From assembly GCA_003167015.1 (NCBI GenBank), contig PMUF01000230.1:1-25190 (forward strand): DNA of 25,190 bases, in the 5' to 3' direction. The stretch is from Chitinophagaceae bacterium (GTDB lineage Bacteria > Bacteroidota > Bacteroidia > Chitinophagales > Chitinophagaceae). Below the pieces are notes generated by a model that worked only from the letters and a program-made list of their open reading frames with translations, was not told the origin of the DNA and made no database searches. This document shows, one piece after another, positions 8,401 through 14,774 of this stretch; the first letter of the stretch is position 1, and the number at the start of each line of letters is the position of its first letter. Both the position numbers and the translations under genes were made by a program.

Positions 8401-9058
8401 TGCGTACCCCGTTCAACGCAAACGGATCTGCCACCCCGATCACCATGGCATTATTGGAGTAGTGGTCGAGGAAGAACAGCGCCATGAAGTAGAACAGGAA
8501 CAGCAGCAAGCCCCCGAAATAGATCACTTTTACATTCCGTAACACCGCCACCAGCCCGTAGAACAGCATGGAAGTGAACAAAATATTAGGCAACGCCAGC
8601 AGGAGGAACGGATACAAATAGTACATCGGCTTGTTCGGTCCATATTGTACGGCAACCGTTTTTCCGATCGCCGGACCAAGATGCGAACCCAGCCAGATGC
8701 CCAGCGGAATAGCCAGCGCGATCCCTATCATAAAGACAAACGATCCTGCAAACCGCCCCCAGAAATACCCTGCCCTGGTAATAGGGTAGGTGAGATAATA
8801 ATCCTTGGTCTGGTATTCGATGTCCCTGAACACCGCTGTCCCCATGACGGACGAGCTGACCAGGGTCATCAACATGGTCAGGGCGCAGCACCAAAAACTG
8901 ATCAGGAATGGAGAATTGATATGTTCCTTTTCCAGTACCGGTAATGACCCCGTGGAAAAGGCAAAGAGCGTAAAAATTAATATCCCTGCAAAATAAAGGT
9001 AAACGGCCGGCCTGCGGAGCCGGCTCTGGATCTCGAACCGGAAAATTTCGCCAAACAT
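5417..9058 (-). CDS. ABC-2 permease fused to a zinc-site-lacking M1-peptidase-like domain
   Basis: 1213 residues. Residues 1 to about 585 form an ABC-2-type permease with two related halves: the first from EIFRFEIQSRLRRP, the second from about 300, NRRVLGSLVRLELMNIIRDN. About 12-13 membrane helices are present. Residues about 600-1213 form a periplasmic region related to M1 aminopeptidases, with a beta-rich N-terminal part, a YSEMNGW segment and LSEGLAAY. The zinc site is destroyed: where M1 proteins have HExxHQWW, this protein reads R950-A-L-A-Q954-QWW, losing both His ligands and the catalytic Glu, while Glu974 remains. It is therefore probably not a peptidase. It follows its ATPase gene by 21 bp and is the last gene of the six-gene operon. 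Automatic annotation would probably call it an 'M1 family aminopeptidase'. Confidence 0.93.
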   Translation of the reverse strand: MFGEIFRFEIQSRLRRPAVYLYFAGILIFTLFAFSTGSLPVLEKEHINSPFLISFWCCALTMLMTLVSSSVMGTAVFRDIEYQTKDYYLTYPITRAGYFWGRFAGSFVFMIGIALAIPLGIWLGSHLGPAIGKTVAVQYGPNKPMYYLYPFLLLALPNILFTSMLFYGLVAVLRNVKVIYFGGLLLFLFYFMALFFLDHYSNNAMVIGVADPFALNGVRSQMMNSNYLQQNNSLIAISGPLAINRLLWPGIGLLVLVITYLRFNFETFFAGRRDKAAADETSERSRAELKTPALSFTGVYNRRVLGSLVRLELMNIIRDNYFWVIVGVGSLFLGFVFWMGQFNEGVPDYPRTVLLLSIFSDAFPFFIFFIILFYTGETLQRDRLTRYAYINDSLPPPNWVLNGSKLISLLVLSIGLSLLPVVVGVVVQLAKGYTQLNWNAWLTYLFIVLLPKFLEAAALCYVIQVVFNNKFAGYAIAAPLWIGMFFLDSTGTFNYHLLLYSYTPNSGITDMDGMGHMVMPITWFDLYWMLGACLLIVIAALWYHRGVSHSLKECWQLIAERLSGATKGFAAVLLLLFFAVGGYIYYNVSYLNEWLTKDEQQDRAIIYEKALKKYQQLPLPSVTNIVESIDLYPEEKRAVVDAQVTIENRTDKPISQMLLDADGLTDYTISTGGQPVPVSYPLMYRRGKFSLFGPAADTADFRLYTFRKPLTPGDSAVLEVRTVRLQKGFMNQLYAPNLLNNGTLFTGGLPGLGYDDDDEVGSPYVRRKAGLPPKTEEEIAQNDPVGINTLKAGAGANLHRMEVTVSVPGDQTAVSHGDLVGQWTSNGRHYFHYGADRPGMYPPFVVVAARYMEKRDSVLLDHPVAIETYYNPAQGTNLDRFIKAYKDGLVYYSQAYGSYPYRSIRQAEISNYGPREASTTAMNLYSEMNGWNAHFTDPNQYDYLHFEVTRALAQQWWRYQVAPNNTVGSLVLSEGLAAYDALVMNEKKYGVENMRRYLLDQLWPYIIIRRRLTEREHPVLTANFWFEWSPKAGVVLYGLRDLIGEDSIDKALREFRDKYAFRARGPYAGANDLYDVLRRHVPDSLQYYLDDTWKKVTFYDNKIVGVSAVKTGRANEYAVTIRVNIDKSYRDDNGDYAAATGMKDYIEIGVLGADAKDSSGRTVKRFLHRKKYWLTQGEHTMTIMVTGEPKAVAVDPLGTLIDQNEGDNYKRIE

Positions 9059-9079
9059 AAGGAATGATTTAAAATGGGA

Positions 9080-9970
9080 CTACAGTGTATTCACATCTAC
9101 CCGCGTCGCAATATTGCTGAAATAAACATCCTCCAGGTTGGGCTCTGCGGGCACAAACCCATCCTGCGGCTCTGCACCCCCCGACAATACCCGGATATGC
9201 AGCTTGCCCCCCTTCAGCTGTGTCGAGATCACCTGGTAAATATTTCGATAATAGCTGATATCCGCCTGGTCGATCGCTTTCGAATAGATCATTCCATCCA
9301 GTTCGTTCACCGCCTTTTCCGGATCGCCCGCATACAGCACCTCGCCCTTGCAAATGATCGCAAAGCTGGAACACAGCGTACTGACATCCTCCACGATATG
9401 CGTGGACAGGATCACGATCGTGTTCTGTCCCAATTGGCTCAGCAGGTTATAGAAGCGGTTCCTTTCTGCCGGATCGAGACCCGCCGTGGGTTCATCCACG
9501 ATGATCAGCTTTGGATTGCCAATCAACGCTTGCGCAATGCCAAACCGCTGTTTCATTCCGCCTGAATAGGTGCCCAAATGCTTACCTCTGTCCTTGTACA
9601 GATTCACCTTTTCCAGCAGCGCCTGCACGGCATCCCGCCGTTCGCCGGCCTGTCCGACCCCCTTCAGCCGTGCTATATGATCCAGCATCCGCTGTGCCGT
9701 GATCTTCGGATAGACCCCAAACTCCTGCGGCAGATAGCCGAGCAGTTGTCTGACCCGGGTCTTTTCTTTCAGGACGTCCAGCCCATCCAGCCGAATGCTG
9801 CCGCTGTCAGCCTCCTGCAACGTCGCGATGGTCCGCATCAGCGAGCTTTTGCCCGCGCCGTTGGGCCCCAGGAGGCCGAACATCCCGTTGCCAAACGTCA
9901 GATTAACGTCATAGAGTGCCCGCACTCCATTGCTGTAGGTCTTGGACAGACCCTCGATGGATAATAGCAT
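9080..9970 (-). CDS. ABC transporter ATP-binding protein (partner of the permease/M1 fusion)
   Basis: 296 residues. Walker A is GPNGAGKSS (35-43), the Q-loop is LPQEFG, the signature is YSGGMKQR, Walker B is LIIVDEPTAGLD and the switch His lies in LSTHIVED. The C-terminal extension of about 80 residues (GEVLYAGDPEKAVNEL onward) resembles the CcmA/DrrA-type ATPases that serve ABC-2 exporters. The 19-bp gap to the upstream gene and 21-bp gap to the downstream permease/M1 gene indicate one transcript. It powers the ABC-2 permease encoded next; the substrate is unknown. Confidence 0.97.
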   Translation of the reverse strand: MLLSIEGLSKTYSNGVRALYDVNLTFGNGMFGLLGPNGAGKSSLMRTIATLQEADSGSIRLDGLDVLKEKTRVRQLLGYLPQEFGVYPKITAQRMLDHIARLKGVGQAGERRDAVQALLEKVNLYKDRGKHLGTYSGGMKQRFGIAQALIGNPKLIIVDEPTAGLDPAERNRFYNLLSQLGQNTIVILSTHIVEDVSTLCSSFAIICKGEVLYAGDPEKAVNELDGMIYSKAIDQADISYYRNIYQVISTQLKGGKLHIRVLSGGAEPQDGFVPAEPNLEDVYFSNIATRVDVNTL

Positions 9971-9989
9971 AGGTGATATTTTTTAATGC

Positions 9990-10730
9990 TTAGTGATCTA
10001 TAGTCGCAAACCGGATCTTTTTTGAATTTTTCCCCCGGATACGGAGATTAGTGTTGCTGTCCACGAGGTAAACGGCGCTGTCGATGGAGGAAAAACGGTC
10101 TTCCGCATCGCTGCGATCGTCGAGCCGGAGATCGAGGTGTGCGATATGGGATTGTTTGTTAAAGATGATATTGCTGTTGATCGCGCTGACGCGAAGGCTG
10201 TCAAAGTGTTCAATGGCATAGATTGTATCGGCCAGGGGGCGGTAGGCGCCGACCCAAAGCTGGCTGCTCTCGAGCAGAAAGGAGGCGCTTACTTCCTTGC
10301 GATCTTCTTCGTTGGACAGGCTGGCGAAGCCGTTGCGGATATGGATGTACGCCTGCCGGGGAAAATAGATGTGCACCTGGGGGTAATCCTGGTAGCTGTA
10401 CCAGTTATCATGGGGGTCCCTGGCCTTCCTGTCCCGGGAAAAAAGGATAAGGGAGTCGCCTTGCTGCCGGTACTCGAATGCTCCCTCGGCGTTCCGCGGC
10501 AGATCGAATTCGAGGTGATCCGAGGGATAGAGCGTCGCCCGCATGGGCCCATCGAGCACAATCGAGTGAATACCCGCAAGCGTATGGGAGGCATAGTCCT
10601 GCGCGTTGATCGCTTTGGCGTCCAGGATATCGCCGGCCCGGTATTTTGCATAGTGCAGCAGGTTCGTGCCAACAAAGGCGGTCAGGGCGAATGACGCAGA
10701 ATATAACAGTATTTTATCGCTGGTTTTCAT
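9990..10730 (-). CDS. Membrane-anchored protein with a DUF2807-like beta-rich domain
   Basis: 246 residues from ATG 10730 (MKTSDKILL); a TTG at 10739 would add three residues. One N-terminal membrane helix (about 6-26) is followed by a long extracytoplasmic beta-rich region: GIHSIVLDGPMRATLYPSDH, QVHIYFPRQAYIHIRNG, HFDSLRVSAINSNIIF, AVYLVDSNTNLRIRGK. This alternation of short strands resembles the DUF2807/GIN domain (putative adhesin head, right-handed beta-solenoid), but the match is by eye and uncertain. It starts 9 bp after the GntR stop and ends 19 bp before an ABC ATPase, so it belongs to the operon. It may be an accessory sensor or scaffold of the transporter; no enzyme motif is visible. 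Confidence 0.85.
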   Translation of the reverse strand: MKTSDKILLYSASFALTAFVGTNLLHYAKYRAGDILDAKAINAQDYASHTLAGIHSIVLDGPMRATLYPSDHLEFDLPRNAEGAFEYRQQGDSLILFSRDRKARDPHDNWYSYQDYPQVHIYFPRQAYIHIRNGFASLSNEEDRKEVSASFLLESSQLWVGAYRPLADTIYAIEHFDSLRVSAINSNIIFNKQSHIAHLDLRLDDRSDAEDRFSSIDSAVYLVDSNTNLRIRGKNSKKIRFATIDH

Positions 10731-10739
10731 GTTGATCAA

Positions 10740-11114
10740 TTAGCGATTGAAATTTTGTTTTTTATACTTTTCAAATGGCTTGTTCAGGTCTTCGGGGTTC
10801 ATCCCCAGCAGCCACATGCTGCGGAATACCTGTGGGAGGTCCCTGTCCATAAAGGTCTCCAGCCGGTATTGGGTGGCATGGTTCACTGCCTGCGGGCCTA
10901 CGAAGAACCCGATGCCCCGCTGGTTGAAGATGATTTCCTTTTGCTGCAGGAATTCAAAGGTCCGCATGACGGTATTAGGGTTGACTTCCAGCTGGACGGC
11001 GAGTTCCCGCACCGATGGAATGCGTTCTTCCGGCGGCCATTCCTTCAATAGGATTTTTTCGCAGACGAAATCCGCGATCTGAAGATAGATGGCTTGTGAT
11101 TGACTGAATTCCAT
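10740..11114 (-). CDS. GntR-family regulator, YtrA subfamily
   Basis: 124 residues. The N-terminal winged helix (about 8-75) carries YLQIADFVCEKILLKEWPPE, ERIPSVRELAVQLEVNPNTV and MRTFEFLQQKEIIFNQRGIG, the classic GntR DNA-binding signature. The C-terminal part is only about 45 residues (QYRLETFMDRDLPQVFRSMW), typical of the YtrA subfamily, which dimerises through two short helices and usually represses adjacent ABC-transporter operons. It starts 1 bp after the stop of the upstream permease gene, suggesting translational coupling. The likely target is the near-palindrome at 12840-12861 before the first gene of the operon. Having the regulator third in the operon rather than first is uncommon for ytrA-type loci. 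Confidence 0.96.
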   Translation of the reverse strand: MEFSQSQAIYLQIADFVCEKILLKEWPPEERIPSVRELAVQLEVNPNTVMRTFEFLQQKEIIFNQRGIGFFVGPQAVNHATQYRLETFMDRDLPQVFRSMWLLGMNPEDLNKPFEKYKKQNFNR

Positions 11115-11115
11115 C

Positions 11116-11973
11116 TTATACCTCTTTTTCCTTAATTCTAAAATAAGTAGCTGTCCAACACACTATCGGGATGCCGTATATCAGCATGGCTCCCAGCACG
11201 GCCCCCAGGGTTGGCGACAGTCTGACGCCACGGGCGCGCAGCGTATCCCAATCGACAATCCAATCGTAAAAATTCTGCCGGTGCCATCCGTGCGGCAGGG
11301 TCGGATCTATGATCCGTTGCTGCAGGATCATGAAGCAACCAAGCGCGATCATTACCGCCACGCCTGTCTTCACAAACGCATAGCGGTCGAAATAGATCGA
11401 CCCCAGCGCGAAGGCGCTCTGGAGGGCGAAATAAAACAGCACGAATAGATGGTCCCACCCCTCTGAATGGTCATTGAGGCCGCCTTTGCCCACATTGAAG
11501 ATCTGAACCGAATCGATGCGCGGGCCGCCTGGCCAGGTCCGGCGGCCATTTTCGATGAGGCCATTTGCGATGCGGACCATGGGGATGTCCACAAGATAGA
11601 AGACCAGGTTGTAGACGACAAAAAAGGCAATGGCGGAATACAGCAGCCCGCACAGCAACTTCTCCAAGGCCGAGGCCGGGGTAGCCAGCCAGGCAATGCC
11701 CTGCGCCTTCGTACCTGATTCGGCAAAGGTCATGCTGGCATACAGACAGCCTACGGCATACAGGCCTGCATAATACGTCATTCCCTGAAAGCCTTTGTCG
11801 AGCGGCTGGAAGGTATTCATGGCAAGAATAAAGGACTCCCATACGAGAAGCAGACCCGCCATGGCCGGCAATGCCAGGAGGTAACGTTTACGATTGACCA
11901 TCCAATGAAACAGCAGGAGTTTGGTCCACCGGTTAAAGGAAAATGTTTGGTTTATGCCCGAATGATGGTTCAT
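11116..11973 (-). CDS. ABC transporter membrane protein (permease of the first ABC pair)
   Basis: 285 residues with about six membrane helices (near 30-50, 65-82, 105-130, 170-192, 200-218 and 252-275) and a cytoplasmic N-terminus rich in aromatic and basic residues. No permease signature is strong enough to name a family. The position 19 bp after an ABC ATPase gene and 1 bp before a YtrA-type regulator makes it the membrane partner of that ATPase. The extracytoplasmic loop around residues 135-165 (IENGRRTWPGGPRIDSVQIF) is the only long soluble segment. Start ATG 11973 (MNHHSGINQTFSF). Direction of transport is unknown; export or signalling is typical for YtrA-linked systems. Confidence 0.88.
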   Translation of the reverse strand: MNHHSGINQTFSFNRWTKLLLFHWMVNRKRYLLALPAMAGLLLVWESFILAMNTFQPLDKGFQGMTYYAGLYAVGCLYASMTFAESGTKAQGIAWLATPASALEKLLCGLLYSAIAFFVVYNLVFYLVDIPMVRIANGLIENGRRTWPGGPRIDSVQIFNVGKGGLNDHSEGWDHLFVLFYFALQSAFALGSIYFDRYAFVKTGVAVMIALGCFMILQQRIIDPTLPHGWHRQNFYDWIVDWDTLRARGVRLSPTLGAVLGAMLIYGIPIVCWTATYFRIKEKEV

Positions 11974-11992
11974 CCTTTTGATTTTATGACTG

Positions 11993-12823
11993 TCATTTGA
12001 ACAATAGGTTGAGTTGCTCGCCCCGGAGCATCACGGCCTTGTAAAGCATCTCGAGGTCCGGGGCGTTTTCTTCACCGGTACTGTTTGGCAGGATCAACGC
12101 GTTCCCGCGAAAGGAAGACTCGCTATAGATGGCTGCGGCAGCCTCCTTTGGGTCATAAGAAAGCCGGAAAAGCAGCGTGCGGGAAATGGCATCGATGGTC
12201 TGATCGAAGAGTATCCTGCCTTCGTCGATGATAGTCACCCGGTCGATGAGATTTTCCAGGTCCTTCACCTGGTGAGTGCTGATGACGATACAGTTATTGG
12301 CATCTACTGCGCCGGCCATGACTTTGCGGAACTGGCTTTTGCTGACGATATCCAGGCCGTTCGTAGGCTCGTCCATCAACAGGAGGTCGGCATTGGTAGC
12401 CAGGGCGAAGCAGATCAGCACCTTTTTTTGCTGGCCATAGCTCATCTCGTCGAGCCTGCCGTCCAGCGGTAGCGAAAATCCGGCGGCTAATTTGTTGAAT
12501 TGTTCCTGGCTAAAGCGTGGGTAGAAGGCCGCCTGCACCCGGACCCAGCGCCGCACCGGCAGGGGTGGCAGGAAGAGTTCCTCCGGGAGGAGAAAAATAC
12601 GCTGCAGGAAGTCGGGCTGTCTTTTGCCCGGGGTATAGCCCAGGACGTCTATATCCCCCTGCCGGGGAAACAGAAAGCCGCCGATGCTGCGCAGCAGTGT
12701 GGATTTGCCCGTTCCGTTGCGGCCAAGTAGACCATAGATATGGCCAGGGGTCAAATCCAGGCTAAGACCGGAAAATACCATCCGGCGACGATAGGCGAAA
12801 TGCAGATCCCTGATTGTAACCAT
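11993..12823 (-). CDS. ABC transporter ATP-binding protein (first gene of the six-gene operon)
   Basis: 276 residues. Walker A is GRNGTGKST (34-42). The signature is degenerate, MSYGQQKKV instead of LSGGQ, as seen in several YtrB-type ATPases. Walker B is DLLLMDEPTNGLD and the switch His lies in ISTHQVKD. The last 60-70 residues (DQTIDAISRTLLFRLSYDPK onward) form a non-catalytic tail. A promoter (12862-12892) and a near-palindrome (12840-12861) precede it, making it the first gene of a transcript that continues through 5417. It probably powers the permease encoded 19 bp downstream. Confidence 0.96.
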   Translation of the reverse strand: MVTIRDLHFAYRRRMVFSGLSLDLTPGHIYGLLGRNGTGKSTLLRSIGGFLFPRQGDIDVLGYTPGKRQPDFLQRIFLLPEELFLPPLPVRRWVRVQAAFYPRFSQEQFNKLAAGFSLPLDGRLDEMSYGQQKKVLICFALATNADLLLMDEPTNGLDIVSKSQFRKVMAGAVDANNCIVISTHQVKDLENLIDRVTIIDEGRILFDQTIDAISRTLLFRLSYDPKEAAAAIYSESSFRGNALILPNSTGEENAPDLEMLYKAVMLRGEQLNLLFK

Positions 12824-12839
12824 CAGCGATTATGATTTA

Positions 12840-12861
12840 GTGTACTAGTTAAGTAATACAC
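12840..12861. promoter_or_regulatory. Predicted GntR/YtrA operator before the six-gene ABC operon
   Basis: A 22-base near-palindrome with outer arms GTGTA (12840-12844) and TACAC (12857-12861); nine of eleven symmetric pairs match. It abuts the -7 element, so a bound repressor would cover the transcription start. The regulator encoded at 10740-11114 is the natural candidate; YtrA-subfamily proteins are known to use long inverted repeats. Confidence 0.65.
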
Positions 12862-12892
12862 CAAAAATAGACAAATTTTAGATACAGCCAAA
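12862..12892 (-). promoter_or_regulatory. Predicted promoter of the six-gene ABC operon
   Basis: On the minus strand TTTG (12892-12889), 19 bases, TATTTTTG (12869-12862): an exact fit to the Bacteroidota TTTG / TAnnTTTG pattern. It directly follows the terminator of the upstream gene. Confidence 0.72.
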
Positions 12893-12922
12893 AAAAAGAC
12901 GGCCCATTAGGACCGTCTTTTT
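12891..12922 (-). terminator. Terminator of the PepSY-like gene
   Basis: AAAAAGACGG pairs with CCGTCTTTTT (12913-12922) and the stem continues past one mismatch with two more GC pairs around a 4-base loop. On the minus strand a run of eight T follows. It lies 18 bp past the stop at 12941. The A/T tails on both sides could make it bidirectional, but only the minus strand has a gene entering it. Confidence 0.88.
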
Positions 12923-12940
12923 ACCTATCCACCGGTATCT

Positions 12941-13402
12941 CTACCGGATCGCGTAGTCATGTGCATGCCCGCTTTTATCCAAATACAAAGACCTGGACGT
13001 TCCATTTTCTTTCACTTTCGCCAGATACAAATCCTTTTTCCAGGGTCTTTGTATTTTGGTGAACTCATGTGAAAAGCCTTCGGGATATTTATCCTTCAGC
13101 TGATCGATGATCCTGGTTGGAACAGCGCTTTGTGCCACCGGCATCCAGCTATCGATGCGATGTCCGCTCCAACTATAACAGGCAGTCATTTCCGTTGTCC
13201 CGCCTTTGCGGAAACTAACATCCCACTTGCCGTTTTTCATTGCCCAAGTTGGGGCGGTAGCATCCTTATATTCGTGATGAAAGGCGGATCTTACCTTGTA
13301 GGGTACGTTCGAACCGGAGATAGGCGTACTTGTCGGTGTAGCTGCTGCGCATATCAGCGTTGTAGTAGATAAGACACAAAGTGCCATAATGATCTTCTTC
13401 AT
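12941..13402 (-). CDS. Secreted PepSY-like (beta-lactamase-inhibitor-like) protein
   Basis: 153 residues with a signal peptide (MKKIIMALCVLSTTTLICAA). Two short repeats of about 60 residues follow, resembling the BLIP-like/PepSY-like domains common in secreted Bacteroidota proteins: VPYKVRSAFHHEYKDATAPT then WAMKNGKWDVSF, and VPTRIIDQLKDKYPEGFSHE followed by KKDLYLAKVKENGTSRSLYL. Such proteins are periplasmic and of unclear function; an inhibitor role is a family name, not a demonstrated activity. It is monocistronic, with a strong terminator after it. Two direct repeats (13428-13457) lie 26-55 bp upstream of the ATG. Start ATG 13402. Confidence 0.88.
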   Translation of the reverse strand: MKKIIMALCVLSTTTLICAAATPTSTPISGSNVPYKVRSAFHHEYKDATAPTWAMKNGKWDVSFRKGGTTEMTACYSWSGHRIDSWMPVAQSAVPTRIIDQLKDKYPEGFSHEFTKIQRPWKKDLYLAKVKENGTSRSLYLDKSGHAHDYAIR

Positions 13403-13427
13403 AATCTTTCAGTTTAAGTGATAAAAT

Positions 13428-13457
13428 CTATTCAAGATCACTATCACCTATTCAAGA
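13428..13457. repeat. Two direct repeats CTATTCAAGA upstream of the PepSY-like gene
   Basis: CTATTCAAGA occurs at 13428-13437 and again at 13448-13457, exactly 20 bp apart (about two helical turns), 26 bp upstream of the PepSY-like ATG. Direct repeats at this spacing suit a regulator binding head to tail on one face of the DNA. The regulator is unknown. Confidence 0.5.
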
Positions 13458-13512
13458 ACCCTGCCACGTGCCCGGCGCAAGTCCTATAGCTGCAGAGGTA
13501 ATTTTTCTACAG

Positions 13513-13596
13513 AGCGAGCCACAGGCTCGCTGGCCGAAGGCCAATCATTAGCCCTTTTGCGCCGAGGGCTAAATTTCTGATAGCCCGAAGGCGCAA
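13513..13596. other. Highly structured intergenic element with alternative hairpins
   Basis: Five inverted repeats are packed in 84 bp. AGCGAGCC/GGCTCGCT (13513-13520, 13524-13531) has loop ACA. TGGCC/GGCCA (13531-13543) has loop GAA. TTAGCCC/GGGCTAA pairs 13548-13554 with 13566-13572. TTGCGCC/GGCGCAA pairs 13557-13563 with 13590-13596, and nested in it is GGGCTA/TAGCCC (13566-13571, 13581-13586). The third helix excludes the last two. It lies between divergent genes, 57 bp upstream of the DUF5009 ATG, and has no T-tract, so it is not an ordinary terminator. It may be a structured leader RNA or a REP-like element. Confidence 0.6.
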
Positions 13597-13653
13597 ACTA
13601 ATTTCATGCGTTAATGTTTAGAACTTGTTAAATTCCTTATATTCATAGTCCAT

Positions 13654-14772
13654 ATGACGCCTACAATACCTGCCACGCCTTCACAACGACTTTATTCTCT
13701 CGATGCCCTGCGGGGATTCGATATGTTCTGGATCATGGGAGGAGAAGAGATCTTTCATGTCCTGGCCAAGAACACCGGCAGTCCTTTCTGGACGGCTATT
13801 TCCGATCAGTTCGAGCACCCGGCCTGGAATGGGTTTCATTTCTATGATCTTATCTTTCCCCTCTTTCTGTTCATTGCCGGGGTGGCCACACCTTATTCTG
13901 TCGGAAGAGAGCGGGAAAAAGGAACGCCCCGCGAAAAGTTGTTGTTGCGCGTCATCCGGCGGGGGCTTATCCTGGTACTGCTGGGGATCATGTATAACAA
14001 TGGCCTGAAGATCCATCCGCTGTCCGAGATCCGGTTTTGCAGCGTGCTGGGCCGTATCGGGTTGGCTTATATGTTCGCCAATATCATTTATCTGTATACG
14101 AAGCAACGGGGGCAGATCATCTGGTTCGTCTCTTTGTTGATTGGATATTGGTTGTTGCTGTCATTGACTTCCGCACCCGGCCATCCCCGCGGTGACTTGA
14201 CGATGGAGGGCAATTTTGCCTCCTGGGTCGATCGTACGATCCTGCCGGGGAAGTTATATCTGGGTATTCATGACCCCGAAGGGCTGATGTCCACGATCCC
14301 TGCGATCGGCACGGCCTTGCTGGGCATCCTGACGGGGAGTTTTCTGAAGAACAGTCTTTTTTCGCCTTCGGCCAAGGCGGCACGAATGGCGGTCGCCGGG
14401 GTGATTTCACTGCTGCTGGCGCTGGCCTGGAATACCATCTTCCCGATCAATAAGAATCTCTGGACCAGTTCGTTCGTGCTGAATGTCGGTGGGATCAGTC
14501 TGTTGCTGCTGGCCCTGTTCTATTATATCATCGATGTGCTGGGGCATAAGAAATGGGCCTTCTTCTTTTCCGTTATCGGCATGAATTCCATCCTGATCTA
14601 CCTGTCGCCGCATTTTGTCAACTGGAAGTACATGACGGACGGATTCTTTTACTGGGTAGGGCAATTGATTGCAGCCCCATGGAATGCATTCGCGATGGTC
14701 TTTTGTTTTCTGGCTGTGAAGTGGGCCTTTCTGTATGTTTGCTACCGAAAGAAGATCTTTTTAAGAGTATAG
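13654..14772 (+). CDS. DUF5009 / HGSNAT-like acyltransferase membrane protein
   Basis: 372 residues, about ten membrane helices. The N-terminal signature RLYSLDALRGFDMFWIMGGE (12-31) and the following FHFYDLIFPLFLFIAGVATP identify the DUF5009 family, related to heparan-alpha-glucosaminide N-acetyltransferase and often labelled NagX-like in bacteria. MNSILIYLSPHFVNWKYMTD near the C-terminus is also typical. It may acylate a periplasmic sugar or glycan, but the substrate cannot be read from the sequence. It is monocistronic and ends 2 bp from the convergent HxlR gene. Its leader region contains the structured element at 13513-13596. Confidence 0.92.
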   Translation: MTPTIPATPSQRLYSLDALRGFDMFWIMGGEEIFHVLAKNTGSPFWTAISDQFEHPAWNGFHFYDLIFPLFLFIAGVATPYSVGREREKGTPREKLLLRVIRRGLILVLLGIMYNNGLKIHPLSEIRFCSVLGRIGLAYMFANIIYLYTKQRGQIIWFVSLLIGYWLLLSLTSAPGHPRGDLTMEGNFASWVDRTILPGKLYLGIHDPEGLMSTIPAIGTALLGILTGSFLKNSLFSPSAKAARMAVAGVISLLLALAWNTIFPINKNLWTSSFVLNVGGISLLLLALFYYIIDVLGHKKWAFFFSVIGMNSILIYLSPHFVNWKYMTDGFFYWVGQLIAAPWNAFAMVFCFLAVKWAFLYVCYRKKIFLRV

Positions 14773-14774
14773 GT

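Noticed and set aside
5417..9058. Annotation as an active M1 aminopeptidase
   Set aside because: The HExxH position reads RALAQ, so both His ligands and the catalytic Glu are missing.
13513..13596. CRISPR array or ordinary terminator
   Set aside because: There are no regularly spaced identical repeats, and no T-run follows any stem on either strand.
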